Position numbers and translations under genes: made by a program. The notes below the pieces were generated by a model. It ran no database searches and had not been told where the DNA came from. It saw only the letters and a program-made list of their open reading frames with translations. Source: a virus. From it: DNA of 64,000 bases. Location of the stretch: the IMG/VR virus record IMGVR_UViG_3300020171_000019, positions 1 through 64,000 of that record; one strand, given 5' to 3'. Positions 7,174-14,813 of this stretch are shown piece after piece. Positions within the stretch are counted from its first letter, which is position 1. Each line of letters starts with the position of its first letter.

Positions 7174-7373
7174 TGGCATCAGATGTTTCAGTAAGACCAG
7201 TAGAGGCATACGAGACGGCAAGAGAAATCATCGTATTAGGGAGACCCAAACCCAACGATGACTCACATAATTGCGACGTGCTTGGTTGTGGTTCAACTGG
7301 CCCGCACGTTCTCTATAGGTTTTTGAAACCAGAACCAGAAGAATGCCTATGTGGTGAGGATGAACGATCATGA
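7173..7373 (+). CDS. unknown small protein with cysteine pairs
   Basis: 66 aa starting at TGATG 7173 with AGGAGGT upstream. Contains NCDVLGCG and CLCGED. The stop overlaps the ATG of the next gene. No family recognised. Confidence 0.5.
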   Translation: MASDVSVRPVEAYETAREIIVLGRPKPNDDSHNCDVLGCGSTGPHVLYRFLKPEPEECLCGEDERS

Positions 7374-7621
7374 GTAAGCGACGCAAGGCAGGAGATTGGG
7401 TGTTTGTATGTAAGGGTGCCGGGTTTGGTTTATCCCGTGGTGAATGTGCCATAATCAGACCAGAACCAGAAGGCCGAGACAACGACTTGTGTGTACTGCA
7501 GTGTGGTGATGATGACTGCCAGGAGTGGAGCACACTGTGGACAGAGAATGACCCCTGTTCGTTATGTCACGTGTCGGAGTGCGACATGCTCGACTCTGAA
7601 GCAGATGCCGTCCGAGAATAA
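7370..7621 (+). CDS. unknown small protein, SH3-like N-terminus and cysteine-rich C-terminus
   Basis: 83 aa beginning at ATGA 7370. The first 60 residues look like a small beta barrel (DWVFVCKGAGFGLSRGECAI). The last part has CSLCHVSECD. No family recognised. Confidence 0.5.
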   Translation: MSKRRKAGDWVFVCKGAGFGLSRGECAIIRPEPEGRDNDLCVLQCGDDDCQEWSTLWTENDPCSLCHVSECDMLDSEADAVRE

Positions 7622-7631
7622 GGAGGCGAAA

Positions 7632-7937
7632 GTGGTGCTCCCGGACAACAGGCAGGCAGTCGCCTTGTATTCTCATGTCTCCAGTTTATTCGCAGGCGAC
7701 CACTACGAAATGATCGAAGATGAGCCTGAGTATGAGGCCATTGCAGAAGAGATGCGGGACATCATCAGGGCTCGCAATGACAGAGCCGCAGGTGCAACGA
7801 TTCTCTGGTGGGACAGTTGGGACAAGAAATTGACGGCTACGAGATTTGCACGAACAGTCAGGGAACGATGGACGGCACACCAGAAGGAGGTCGCGGGTGG
7901 ATCGCGAAAAAGCCAGGAAATTGATGTCATGCTCTGA
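7632..7937 (+). CDS. unknown acidic small protein
   Basis: 101 aa from GTG 7632, 5 nt after AGGAGG. Contains AIAEEMRDIIRARNDRAAG and a tryptophan-rich TILWWDSWDKKL. No known motif. It overlaps the next gene by 41 nt. Confidence 0.5.
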   Translation: MVLPDNRQAVALYSHVSSLFAGDHYEMIEDEPEYEAIAEEMRDIIRARNDRAAGATILWWDSWDKKLTATRFARTVRERWTAHQKEVAGGSRKSQEIDVML

Positions 7938-8121
7938 GGATTACGTGAGAACGGCACGACTGTTTGTGTCCTCGGTGATAGAGAAATACGAACCAGCACA
8001 AACAAATCACTTCGTGGCGCTATTGGGTCACTTGAACACGGCGATGGAACAATGTCGGTTGTTCAAGGATAAGTTTGGTAGCACAGGGCCATATAAAGAG
8101 GAGAACATCAATGTCGGCTGA
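7897..8121 (+). CDS. unknown helical small protein
   Basis: 74 aa from GTG 7897, 6 nt after AAGGAGG. Mostly helical (TARLFVSSVIEKYEPAQ, ALLGHLNTAMEQC). Overlaps both neighbours. No family recognised. Confidence 0.5.
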   Translation: MDREKARKLMSCSEDYVRTARLFVSSVIEKYEPAQTNHFVALLGHLNTAMEQCRLFKDKFGSTGPYKEENINVG

Positions 8122-8296
8122 GATCAAGAACTGCGGATGCGAGAATAAAGGGCAAGACGTCCTGCACGGTCACGGAAAACGGGTGTTCAACGGCGGCTCA
8201 ACGAACTGGACGTGCACGGCCTGTGGGGCCAAGCAACCACTGAGCCAAGGAGAACGGAACATTAAGGAGCAAACCAAGGGAAAGAAAAATGGCTGA
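8111..8296 (+). CDS. small zinc-ribbon phage protein
   Basis: 61 aa from ATG 8111 with GAGGAG upstream. NCGCENKGQDVLHGHGKRVF and CTACGAKQP are a two-knuckle zinc ribbon seen in many phage genomes. Function unknown. Confidence 0.6.
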   Translation: MSAEIKNCGCENKGQDVLHGHGKRVFNGGSTNWTCTACGAKQPLSQGERNIKEQTKGKKNG

Positions 8297-8317
8297 CCTA
8301 ATTAAGGAGGCATATTT

Positions 8318-8503
8318 ATGCAGGTGCATGTGGTCTGTTTCGGTCTTGGTTTCTATTGCGGGGTGGTTGCTCTTGCGGTTGTGCTGATAGCGGCCAGGAG
8401 TAAGACTGCAACAGGAGAGACGTGGCGGGGATACATGGCGCGGCACTTCAGGCAGTTACGTCGGTGGACTGATGGGCAAGAAGGAGAACGCAATGCCAAT
8501 TGA
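8318..8503 (+). CDS. small single-pass membrane protein
   Basis: 61 aa with AAGGAGG upstream of ATG 8318. The N-terminal 25 residues are hydrophobic (VVCFGLGFYCGVVALAVVLI), followed by a basic cytoplasmic-type tail. The end overlaps the dnaN start. Function unknown. Confidence 0.5.
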   Translation: MQVHVVCFGLGFYCGVVALAVVLIAARSKTATGETWRGYMARHFRQLRRWTDGQEGERNAN

Positions 8504-9638
8504 ACGCACAGAACTACTGAGGGCTCTTGAGTCTGTTGTATCTGCGGCACCGGGCAATCCGTCACTGCCGATCTTGTCAACTGTAGCCCTAATAGCGCAT
8601 GATGGTAGATTGATAGCGCGATGCACTGACCTGGACATATCAATCGCAACTACGGCAAAAATGATGATGCAGGCTACAGGGGATTTGACCCTGGTAAATG
8701 ACGAGTGGTCAATATGCCTTCCTGCAGCCAAGCTCCTGGAGTTGGTGAAGGTATTTGACGATGGAGAAATCCGCGTGGAGGCAGAGGTTGACCGTGTAAC
8801 TCTTCATACCGCCAATGGCAAGTATAAACTGGCCGGAATGGATGCAGAAGACTTCCCGGCAGACTCCAAGATGGACAGTAACCAGCAAATCGAATTCAGT
8901 CCGGAGGAGGCGGAGGTCTTCGGAGAAGCACTGAACAAGGTGGTGTTTGCGGCGAGCACAGACACTGCAACAAGGACAATACTCACCGGTGTGCATATGA
9001 AGGCAAGCGGTGGTAGCTTGATGCTCAGGGCCACGACTGGATACATGGCCGCAATGTGCAGAATCCCGGCAGCCGGAGAGATGGATATTGTGGTGCCGGC
9101 CAAGGCCGGAATCCAGAAGATCATCCGGATGTGCAAGTCTGGCGAGCCGGTAGTTGTGCGGTGGAAGGATGCGTTTCTTGAGTGCGAGTCTGGGCCGACA
9201 AGACTGGATTGTCGGTTACTTGAGGGGATATACCCCGACGTTGAGCGGATCATCCCGGAGCACACAACAAAAGTGACGTGCAATGTGGCAGAGTTACGGG
9301 GTGTTGTTCTGCGTAATCTGTCAATGGCCGACGAGAACTCAGCACTGAGATGCGAGATTGCAGGGAGTGAAGTCACGATGTCGGCGCAGTCAGGCGCGAA
9401 GGCGACTCAGGCGACTGAGACCGTCGCGGTAAAGACAGAAGGCAAGGAAACCGTAGTAAGCCTGAGCTGCAAGTATCTCTTAGATGTGCTGAAGCGAATC
9501 GACTCCGAGGAGGTCGTTTGGATGATCAAGGGGCCTATGGACGCAATGCTCTTGAAGCCTGCAGATAACGAGGATCAACGTTTCGTGATTATGCCGATGC
9601 GCGGGCCGAAATCAGACCACGAGGAGGCTGATGGATAA
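8493..9638 (+). CDS. dnaN: DNA polymerase III beta subunit-like sliding clamp
   Basis: 381 aa, normal length for bacterial DnaN. The N-terminal domain has LPILSTVALIAHDGRLIARC followed by TDLDISI, the family's signature first strand-loop region. Three successive clamp domains follow, ending in FVIMPMRGP. The clamp encircles DNA and tethers the replicative polymerase. A phage-encoded copy suggests partly self-sufficient replication. ATG 8493 is preferred because AGAAGGAG lies 6 nt upstream; ATG 8472 is in frame. Confidence 0.88.
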   Translation: MPIERTELLRALESVVSAAPGNPSLPILSTVALIAHDGRLIARCTDLDISIATTAKMMMQATGDLTLVNDEWSICLPAAKLLELVKVFDDGEIRVEAEVDRVTLHTANGKYKLAGMDAEDFPADSKMDSNQQIEFSPEEAEVFGEALNKVVFAASTDTATRTILTGVHMKASGGSLMLRATTGYMAAMCRIPAAGEMDIVVPAKAGIQKIIRMCKSGEPVVVRWKDAFLECESGPTRLDCRLLEGIYPDVERIIPEHTTKVTCNVAELRGVVLRNLSMADENSALRCEIAGSEVTMSAQSGAKATQATETVAVKTEGKETVVSLSCKYLLDVLKRIDSEEVVWMIKGPMDAMLLKPADNEDQRFVIMPMRGPKSDHEEADG

Positions 9639-9933
9639 GATATGCGGAAACTGCAGGCACTTCTCCCATTCTCGGGGGCCAACAGGACGACCAAGACCTA
9701 AAGAGCCAGGTTATTGTGGTTGGAGGTGCAAAGCGCTTGACGAGTGGCCTGCAGTATGGCCCACGGCATATGAGGAAGATCGAGGGTTTCGGGATTGCAC
9801 TCCGCTACCACCACGGCAAAAGACGCGGATTTACAAGGAGACTGGAGGGTCATATCGTCCATGTCAGTGCTGGGAAGCACAAGAGCAAGCGGCCAAGGCA
9901 GAGAAAACGGAGCAGGTAGCGTTCAATGTTTGA
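9631..9933 (+). CDS. cysteine-rich small protein
   Basis: 100 aa overlapping the end of dnaN. ICGNCRHF at the N-terminus and CGWRC, C and CQCW later give six or more cysteines. This resembles the CGNCxxF proteins common in phages. Probably zinc-binding. Function unknown. Confidence 0.55.
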   Translation: MDKICGNCRHFSHSRGPTGRPRPKEPGYCGWRCKALDEWPAVWPTAYEEDRGFRDCTPLPPRQKTRIYKETGGSYRPCQCWEAQEQAAKAEKTEQVAFNV

Positions 9934-9940
9934 TACACAA

Positions 9941-10120
9941 TGCCCGGTGTGCCCGTAATGACCAATGGTGGGGATCCTTGTGGCAGGCGAATAGGTAAGC
10001 CTAAATAGGCCCAACCCCTAGCCCGCGCCACAGGTTGGGCCAGATTGCCGAGACCGGTTCGTGGCCGGCTTTGACGACAGCGGTATCTGATGATGCGGGT
10101 TCGAGTCCCGTCACCGGGCA
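9941..10120 (+). ncRNA. candidate structured RNA with tRNA-like 3' end
   Basis: A 210-bp gap between genes (9934-10143). TGCCCGGTG (9941-9949) is perfectly complementary to CACCGGGCA (10112-10120). Directly before the latter is a T-arm-like GCGGG-TTCGAGT-CCCGT. Inside lie a 9-bp hairpin (GGCCCAACC 10008-10016 with GGTTGGGCC 10033-10041) and a CCGG/CCGG hairpin near 10054-10068. No normal anticodon and D arms can be drawn, so it is not a standard tRNA. The start of a truncated zinc-ribbon frame (ATG 9926) overlaps the 5' strand, so part of the pairing may be chance. Confidence 0.3.
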
Positions 10121-10125
10121 ACAAA
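10106..10125 (+). repeat. 20-bp direct repeat, copy 1 (tRNA-like 3' end)
   Basis: TCCCGTCACCGGGCAACAAA recurs exactly at 10563-10582. Here it forms the 3' part of the T-arm/acceptor-like sequence. Confidence 0.7.
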
Positions 10126-10143
10126 ACGAAGAGAGGAACGAAT

Positions 10144-10335
10144 ATGGAAGACGAAGACATTTGCGGGTTTTGCGGATTGCCTGGAGCAGACAAATACCCG
10201 CACCCTGTTCGCTGGCCAGACGAGGACAGTGCTGGGACTAAGCTCGTGCATGCTGAATGCGAGGCAGAGGAATGCGCAAGGGCAAGTGCACTATGTCAAG
10301 GCAAGGCGCGAGAAGATTTCCTACGACATTTGTAA
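10144..10335 (+). CDS. small zinc-finger-like protein
   Basis: 63 aa from ATG 10144 after GAGAGG. Begins MEDEDICGFCGLPG, then HAECEAEECARASALC. Looks like a short treble-clef-like zinc binder. Function unknown. Confidence 0.5.
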   Translation: MEDEDICGFCGLPGADKYPHPVRWPDEDSAGTKLVHAECEAEECARASALCQGKAREDFLRHL

Positions 10336-10344
10336 GGAGCAGAA

Positions 10345-10593
10345 ATGACAATAGAAGAATTGAAAAACACAACACTTCCCTTTGATGTTGTTTGCACCAT
10401 CGGTTGTTCTTCGCGTGGCACGGTAATAGGTTTCTCGGAACAAGATCCACTTGATGTTGGTGGTGGAATGTTTCCAGATATGCCTACTGTTTATTTCAAG
10501 GGCGGCGGCTGGCTGTTGGTAAGTCATTTGCTGAGGCATTACGAATTGGCAACCCCCACAACTCCCGTCACCGGGCAACAAATAACAATGTGA
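10345..10593 (+). CDS. unknown small protein
   Basis: 82 aa with AAGGAGC before ATG 10345. Beta-rich (PFDVVCTIGCSSRGTVIGF), so possibly a small barrel. Its last codons (PVTGQQ) are encoded by the second copy of a 20-bp repeat that is non-coding at 10106, so the C-terminus may have been changed by recombination. Confidence 0.5.
   Translation: MTIEELKNTTLPFDVVCTIGCSSRGTVIGFSEQDPLDVGGGMFPDMPTVYFKGGGWLLVSHLLRHYELATPTTPVTGQQITM
10563..10582 (+). repeat. 20-bp direct repeat, copy 2
   Basis: Exact copy of 10106-10125 inside the 3' end of the 10345 gene, 457 bp downstream of copy 1. Confidence 0.7.
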
Positions 10594-10600
10594 GGGCAAA

Positions 10601-10822
10601 ATGCCGACCAAGGATAAGCACGTGAAATTAGACTCAGGCCAAAAACATCTTCTTCGATTAATAAGAAGGGATTGCCACACCGATGGGTGGACAACAGTTA
10701 GTGAGAAGGTTCTGCCATTGGTAGAGATGCTGCCGAGCCAACTTGTTAGGATTGGACCCCTCGGAGCACAGTTGACACCCGAGGGGAGTAGCGTCGTGAG
10801 CGCGATGGACTGGCTGGAATGA
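10601..10822 (+). CDS. unknown small protein, winged-helix-like
   Basis: 73 aa from ATG 10601. SGQKHLLRLIRRDCHTDGW followed by TTVSEKVLPLVEMLP and LTPEGSSVVSAMDWLE has the spacing of a small winged-helix fold (helices plus a LTPEG wing). This is inference only; no family identified. Confidence 0.5.
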   Translation: MPTKDKHVKLDSGQKHLLRLIRRDCHTDGWTTVSEKVLPLVEMLPSQLVRIGPLGAQLTPEGSSVVSAMDWLE

Positions 10823-10865
10823 ACATTGTAAGGTGATGTCCGACGGAGAGCGAAGGAGCATCGAC

Positions 10866-11054
10866 ATGACTTTTGACGAATGGTGGTCTGGGTACTGGAA
10901 AGATTCAGAATCAGTAACGCCGATTCTACAAGCAGCCTTCCGGGAGGTAGCTTACCGGGGGTGGAAGGCCAGAGAGTCTATTCTTCCTCCTCCTGTCGAA
11001 TGGCGTGGAGAGGACATTGATGAAGCTGCTGAGTATTTATGTAGATGCGGCTGA
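10866..11054 (+). CDS. small phage protein MTFDEWW type
   Basis: 62 aa; ATG 10866 was chosen because AAGGAG lies about 8 nt upstream (an in-frame ATG at 10836 is possible). It begins MTFDEWWSGYW and continues with AAFREVAYRGWKARES, a short helical layout often seen in phage early regions with no known function. Confidence 0.55.
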   Translation: MTFDEWWSGYWKDSESVTPILQAAFREVAYRGWKARESILPPPVEWRGEDIDEAAEYLCRCG

Positions 11055-11171
11055 AACCTAGTGGAAAAAGCTGGTAGCAGGCGCTTCGGAGCTGTTGTGA
11101 TCCTGGTCGCGGATCTGTCCTCGCATGGTTTACTCAGTTGCCAGCCGACGCCACATACATATGGACATCAC

Positions 11172-11663
11172 ATGAATATCTGGCTCATAGCTGATACACA
11201 TTGGGGTCACGAACGGTTACAGGTCCTCGCAGAGCGCCCCGCCGATTTTGGTGAGCAGATCATCAAAAACTGGAGAGCGACAGTCGGAATGGACGATCTC
11301 GTTATCCACTTGGGAGACGTGATATGGAAACGCGACTCCGAGTTGAAGGGTGTGCTCGAATCGTTGCCGGGGTGGAAGGTTCTGGTTCGAGGGAACCACG
11401 ATCATCAGCGGACACGGTGGTATATGACGCGCGGTTTCTCATTCGTCTGCGAGATGTTCGTCCGGAAAGGCGTGTTGTTTACACACGTGCCGTTCTTCCC
11501 GGTGCTTCGGGACAGGTTTACCGCCAACGTACACGGACACCTGCATGGAGGTGCGGAGATACGTCATACCGATGAGATGGACGGAGTATATGATCCGTCA
11601 TGGCACAAGCTCGTAGCACTTGAACACCACTACTCACCCATCAGACTGGAGGATGTCACATGA
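11172..11663 (+). CDS. calcineurin-like metallophosphoesterase
   Basis: 163 aa with all core motifs in order: ADTHWGH (DxH), LGDVIW (GDx), RGNHDH (GNHD) and VHGHLHGG (GHxH). These bind two metal ions. Small phage members resemble YfcE/MJ0936-type phosphodiesterases; the substrate is unknown. ATG 11172 fits the family start but has no clear ribosome site. A GTG at 11061 in the same frame would add 37 unlike residues. Confidence 0.8.
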   Translation: MNIWLIADTHWGHERLQVLAERPADFGEQIIKNWRATVGMDDLVIHLGDVIWKRDSELKGVLESLPGWKVLVRGNHDHQRTRWYMTRGFSFVCEMFVRKGVLFTHVPFFPVLRDRFTANVHGHLHGGAEIRHTDEMDGVYDPSWHKLVALEHHYSPIRLEDVT

Positions 11664-12361
11664 AGGACATATTGTCGGTGGTTGTAGGCTCCAGACTACA
11701 CGGACTACACCAGGATACATCAGATACGGATATCCGAGGAATCTTCCAGGAAGACATAGAGGAACTGATTTCCCCATTCAGGACTCCCAAGACGACACAC
11801 TGGACGGAGGGAGATGAAGACAACACGTCATACGAGCTTCGTCACTTCTGTAAAATGGCAGTCCAAGGAAATCCGACAATACTTGAGATTCTGTGGTCGA
11901 ATCAGGTTGTCCACACGACACCTGCTGGCACTTATCTGCAGATGTGGCGTCATGATTTTCTCGACAGCCACAATATCTATGAGGCACATAAGGGGTATGC
12001 GCACAACCAGTACAAGAAGATGAACCTGTTTGAGCCAGACGCCAGAACTCCCAAGTTCGCAGTGGCGTATCTTCGGTCCCTAAGACAAGGGATCGACTTG
12101 TTGTTAACGGGGGACTTCTCACCGCAGGTAGCAGAAGGCGACAAGGAGTTCTTGATGGAGGTCAAATACTCTTGGAATCCCGGGTTGATCCCGGTTCTAT
12201 CCCGCAAGTTCGCGGAGCTTCAAGTTGAGTTCGCCGATGTGTACGCTCAGAACCACGACCGACTCAAGCCAGACATCGGAATAATAGAAGAGTTTCTTCT
12301 CGGTGAGTACACGCAGCTTTTTCCAGTCGTCCGTCCCGCGTGGACAACAGATAGAAGTTGA
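11660..12361 (+). CDS. RlaP-type predicted nucleotidyltransferase
   Basis: 233 aa overlapping the phosphoesterase by ATGA. The N-terminus has VVVGSRLHGLHQDTSDTDIR, the G-S...SDxD motif of the DNA polymerase beta-like nucleotidyltransferase fold in its RlaP/YcgL form, then helices with EILW and AHKGYAHNQYKKM. Phage members often accompany nucleic-acid repair or RNA-processing genes, as here with a phosphoesterase and HNH nuclease. Substrate not known. Confidence 0.75.
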   Translation: MKDILSVVVGSRLHGLHQDTSDTDIRGIFQEDIEELISPFRTPKTTHWTEGDEDNTSYELRHFCKMAVQGNPTILEILWSNQVVHTTPAGTYLQMWRHDFLDSHNIYEAHKGYAHNQYKKMNLFEPDARTPKFAVAYLRSLRQGIDLLLTGDFSPQVAEGDKEFLMEVKYSWNPGLIPVLSRKFAELQVEFADVYAQNHDRLKPDIGIIEEFLLGEYTQLFPVVRPAWTTDRS

Positions 12362-12741
12362 TGCCCTTCATCCGTGAACGATACTCAGTAGACTGGCCCG
12401 AAGTCAGCAAGAGAATACGGGAACGAGACGGCCAGCAGTGCAAGTGGTGCGGGGTTGCGAATCACGCTATAGGCTACAGGGACGAGGATGGCAGATTCCA
12501 CAGGGCAGGCATAGGCGACGAAAGTGTTTGTCTTGATGGTTACAAGCTGATTCGGATTGTCCTGACGGTGGCGCATGTGAACCATGATCCGACAGATAAC
12601 CGAGACGAGAATCTTGCGGCACTCTGTCAAAGGTGTCATAATAGGCACGACAGGGAGCACAGGAACGTAACGGCAGCACAGACACGGAGGCGGAAGATGC
12701 GAGAACAAGGACAGTTGGAATTGTTGGAGGTCCCAGGGTGA
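12361..12741 (+). CDS. HNH endonuclease
   Basis: 126 aa. ERDGQQCKWCG provides the first zinc pair. VAHVNHDPTDNRDENLAALC followed by QRCHNRHDREH provides the HNH core (His-Asn...His) with the second pair of cysteines. The basic C-terminus could contact DNA. TGATG overlap with the preceding gene. It may act in DNA processing or as a free-standing homing-type nuclease; the context does not decide. Confidence 0.8.
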   Translation: MPFIRERYSVDWPEVSKRIRERDGQQCKWCGVANHAIGYRDEDGRFHRAGIGDESVCLDGYKLIRIVLTVAHVNHDPTDNRDENLAALCQRCHNRHDREHRNVTAAQTRRRKMREQGQLELLEVPG

Positions 12742-12983
12742 AGCCGGACAAGGTAAACATCCTGGGGATCGAGTATACAATTCAGTATGTGCACACGCCT
12801 TCGGAAGTTGATAATCAGAAGAGAGATTCCCTGTGGGGCCAGATCGATCTATGGGATAGAACAATCCGTATCTATGACAATGGCCGCTCCAACGAAGACA
12901 TCCTGCGGACTCTCTTGCACGAGATTCTACACGGAATTGGGGCTGCTATGATGCTGAATTCCACGAACACGAGAAGGAAGTAG
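12738..12983 (+). CDS. HExxH zinc metallopeptidase-like protein, frameshifted
   Basis: Starts at GTGA 12738. The visible product (81 aa) has VNILGIEYTIQYV, a WGQIDLWDRTIRIYD strand pair and LLHEILHGIGAAM, an HExxH zinc site. The frame then breaks into NSTNTRRK and a stop. One frame over, the sequence continues with EFHEHEKEVESIALALADVL up to a stop at 13049-13051, which looks like the natural C-terminus. A -1 shift near 12955 would restore about 104 aa. No standard slippery heptamer is present, so mutation or base error is as likely as programmed shifting. Confidence 0.6.
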   Translation: MKPDKVNILGIEYTIQYVHTPSEVDNQKRDSLWGQIDLWDRTIRIYDNGRSNEDILRTLLHEILHGIGAAMMLNSTNTRRK

Positions 12984-13047
12984 AATCTATTGCACTGGCT
13001 CTTGCGGATGTCTTGAATAGGAACGGATGGCTTGCTAAAGAAAACCC

Positions 13048-13077
13048 TTGACAAACTGGTGGATGTTTTGATATATT
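13048..13077 (+). promoter_or_regulatory. sigma70-type promoter ahead of the packaging operon
   Basis: TTGACA 13048-13053, 18-bp spacer, TATATT 13072-13077. The first gene is 170 bp downstream, with a hairpin and T-run in between. Confidence 0.65.
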
Positions 13078-13157
13078 AACGCCATGCAAAAGCTTTCAGC
13101 CTTTATAGCAAAACGCGGGGGCCGAAGTGAACCAGAGGGTAACAGAACAACACAAAC

Positions 13158-13204
13158 AGGCGGACCAGGCAAGGCCAGATGATGAGACTTGGGTTCGCCT
13201 TTTT
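13158..13204 (+). terminator. terminator-like hairpin in the leader of the ParB-like gene
   Basis: AGGCGGACC (13158-13166) pairs with GGTTCGCCT (13192-13200) including one G-T pair, 25-nt loop, followed by TTTTT. It lies between the promoter and the gene it faces, so it may act as an attenuator or end a roughly 120-nt leader RNA. Confidence 0.5.
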
Positions 13205-13249
13205 GTTTGTGCCAATTCTTGCGGTTCCGCATAAATTGAGGGAGTATTC

Positions 13250-13819
13250 ATGGGTGACATAGCATCCAGGATCATCAAGACTGAACTGATCAAGTGGCGC
13301 GATGCGACGTGGTTGCAGGCGAACCTGAAAGAACTATCAGAGGCGTCATTCCGGGCACTTAAGACATCACTGAAACAGAATGGTTTTGCTATGCCGTTTG
13401 CTGTATGGCAGGACACGGCCAAAGCTACGTTGTGGATATTGGACGGGCACCATAGGCAAAAGGCAATGATAGAACTGGAAGGGGAGGGTCATAGATTCCC
13501 AGATGAACTGCCGGCGAACTTCGTTGATTGCCAGGATATGGCCGAAGCGGCGAAGTTGGTCTTGGTGTATTCGTCTGTGTATGCGTCGGTGACGAGCGAG
13601 GGGCTTTACGAGCACTTGGAGCGGTTTGACTTGGACTTCGACTCATTGTCACAGATGATGATATTGCCTAATCTGGACATGGAGGAGTTTGCCACAGAAT
13701 TCATGGGAACAAATGCCATACCTGATGTGTCATTCAAGACCTATGATGAGTCTATTGCTGACGGTGTTGAGGTGTGCAATTGTCCAACTTGTGGACATGA
13801 ACATGCTCGCAAAAAGTAA
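13250..13819 (+). CDS. ParB/Srx-like nuclease-domain protein with C-terminal zinc ribbon
   Basis: 189 aa. It opens with LIKWRDATWLQANLKELS and has WILDGHHRQKAM near residue 65. This is the DGHHR variant of the ParB/sulfiredoxin fold's GxxR motif, common in phage proteins next to DNA methyltransferases. It ends CNCPTCGHEH, a zinc knuckle. The methyltransferase gene begins inside its 3' end, so the two are probably cotranslated. It may specify or help the methyltransferase. Confidence 0.75.
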   Translation: MGDIASRIIKTELIKWRDATWLQANLKELSEASFRALKTSLKQNGFAMPFAVWQDTAKATLWILDGHHRQKAMIELEGEGHRFPDELPANFVDCQDMAEAAKLVLVYSSVYASVTSEGLYEHLERFDLDFDSLSQMMILPNLDMEEFATEFMGTNAIPDVSFKTYDESIADGVEVCNCPTCGHEHARKK

Positions 13820-14804
13820 CTATGTTGGTATCCTTAATCAGTCATGGGAGGAGCACCTTGCTCCACGCGACGACGATGCACCAACAGTTATCAGCACCTT
13901 TGCGGGATGTGGAGGTTCAAGCCTTGGGTATTCTATGGCGGGATTCCGGGAATTACTGGCCGTAGAGTGGGACAACAATGCAGTGGAAACTTTTAAGCGG
14001 AACTTTCCTGAAGTGCCGGTGTATCATGGGGATATAGGCAGGTTGACAGTTGATGAATGTATGCGGTTGTCTGGGCTTACTGAAGCAGGACAACTTGATG
14101 TAATGGATTCATCGCCTCCCTGTCAGGGGTTTTCTTCTGCTGGCAATAGAGAATATACTGATGATCGCAATCAACTTTTTCGACAATATGTGCGATTATT
14201 GGAGGGGTTACGTCCAAAAGTCTTCGTAATGGAGAATGTGTCAGGTATGGTACAAGGCAAGATGAAGTTGATATTCGCAGAGATTTTGCGTGAGTTAAAA
14301 TCAACAGGATACCAAGTAACAGCAACACTGATGAATGCAATGTATTACAGCGTGCCACAAGCAAGAGAACGATTGATCTTTGTGGGAGTGCGAGATGACT
14401 TAGGGGTTGCGCCAAGTTTGTCAAAGACTGAATCAAGCCCTATCACTATCAGACAAGCATGGGATGGATTGATAGTGGACAAGAAGGGACTTGGGTTGAC
14501 TCCGTTATATCTGAAGTATTGGACTGTGGCAAAGAATGGCGAATCTGTGGGTTTGTATGGTGCTGGAGGACGAAAATTGCGAATGAATAAACCAGGAACT
14601 ACAATCACAAAGGCAGGTCATTTATATCACCCATTTGAACCAAGAACTTTGGCTATATCTGAACAAAAAAGATTGGCTTCATTCCCTGATCAGTTTCATT
14701 TTGTAGGAACAAGAATAGATGCACAGAATAGGATAGGCAATTCTGTCCCTCCATTGATGATGAGAGCAATCGCAAGACATATTAGGCGATTGATTAATGT
14801 ATAA
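13803..14804 (+). CDS. DNA (cytosine-5) methyltransferase
   Basis: 333 aa with the C5-methyltransferase motifs in order: FAGCGGSSLGYSMAGF (I), SSPPCQGFSSAG with catalytic Cys (IV), ENVSGM (VI), QARERL (VIII) and RIGNSVPP (X). It transfers methyl from SAM to cytosine C5, typically protecting phage DNA from restriction. No cognate nuclease is seen nearby. The gene is visibly richer in A+T than its neighbours, suggesting separate acquisition. The start is uncertain (ATG 13797 or 13803). Confidence 0.9.
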   Translation: MLAKSNYVGILNQSWEEHLAPRDDDAPTVISTFAGCGGSSLGYSMAGFRELLAVEWDNNAVETFKRNFPEVPVYHGDIGRLTVDECMRLSGLTEAGQLDVMDSSPPCQGFSSAGNREYTDDRNQLFRQYVRLLEGLRPKVFVMENVSGMVQGKMKLIFAEILRELKSTGYQVTATLMNAMYYSVPQARERLIFVGVRDDLGVAPSLSKTESSPITIRQAWDGLIVDKKGLGLTPLYLKYWTVAKNGESVGLYGAGGRKLRMNKPGTTITKAGHLYHPFEPRTLAISEQKRLASFPDQFHFVGTRIDAQNRIGNSVPPLMMRAIARHIRRLINV

Positions 14805-14813
14805 AGGCAACCA

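Noticed and set aside
9943-10119. tRNA-His-like gene (CCCGGTG / CACCGGG acceptor, unpaired C after it, GTG in a loop near 9980)
   Set aside because: The span is 177 nt, the anticodon stem does not pair, the D arm is poor and about 100 nt are left over. Reported only as a structured region with a tRNA-like 3' end.
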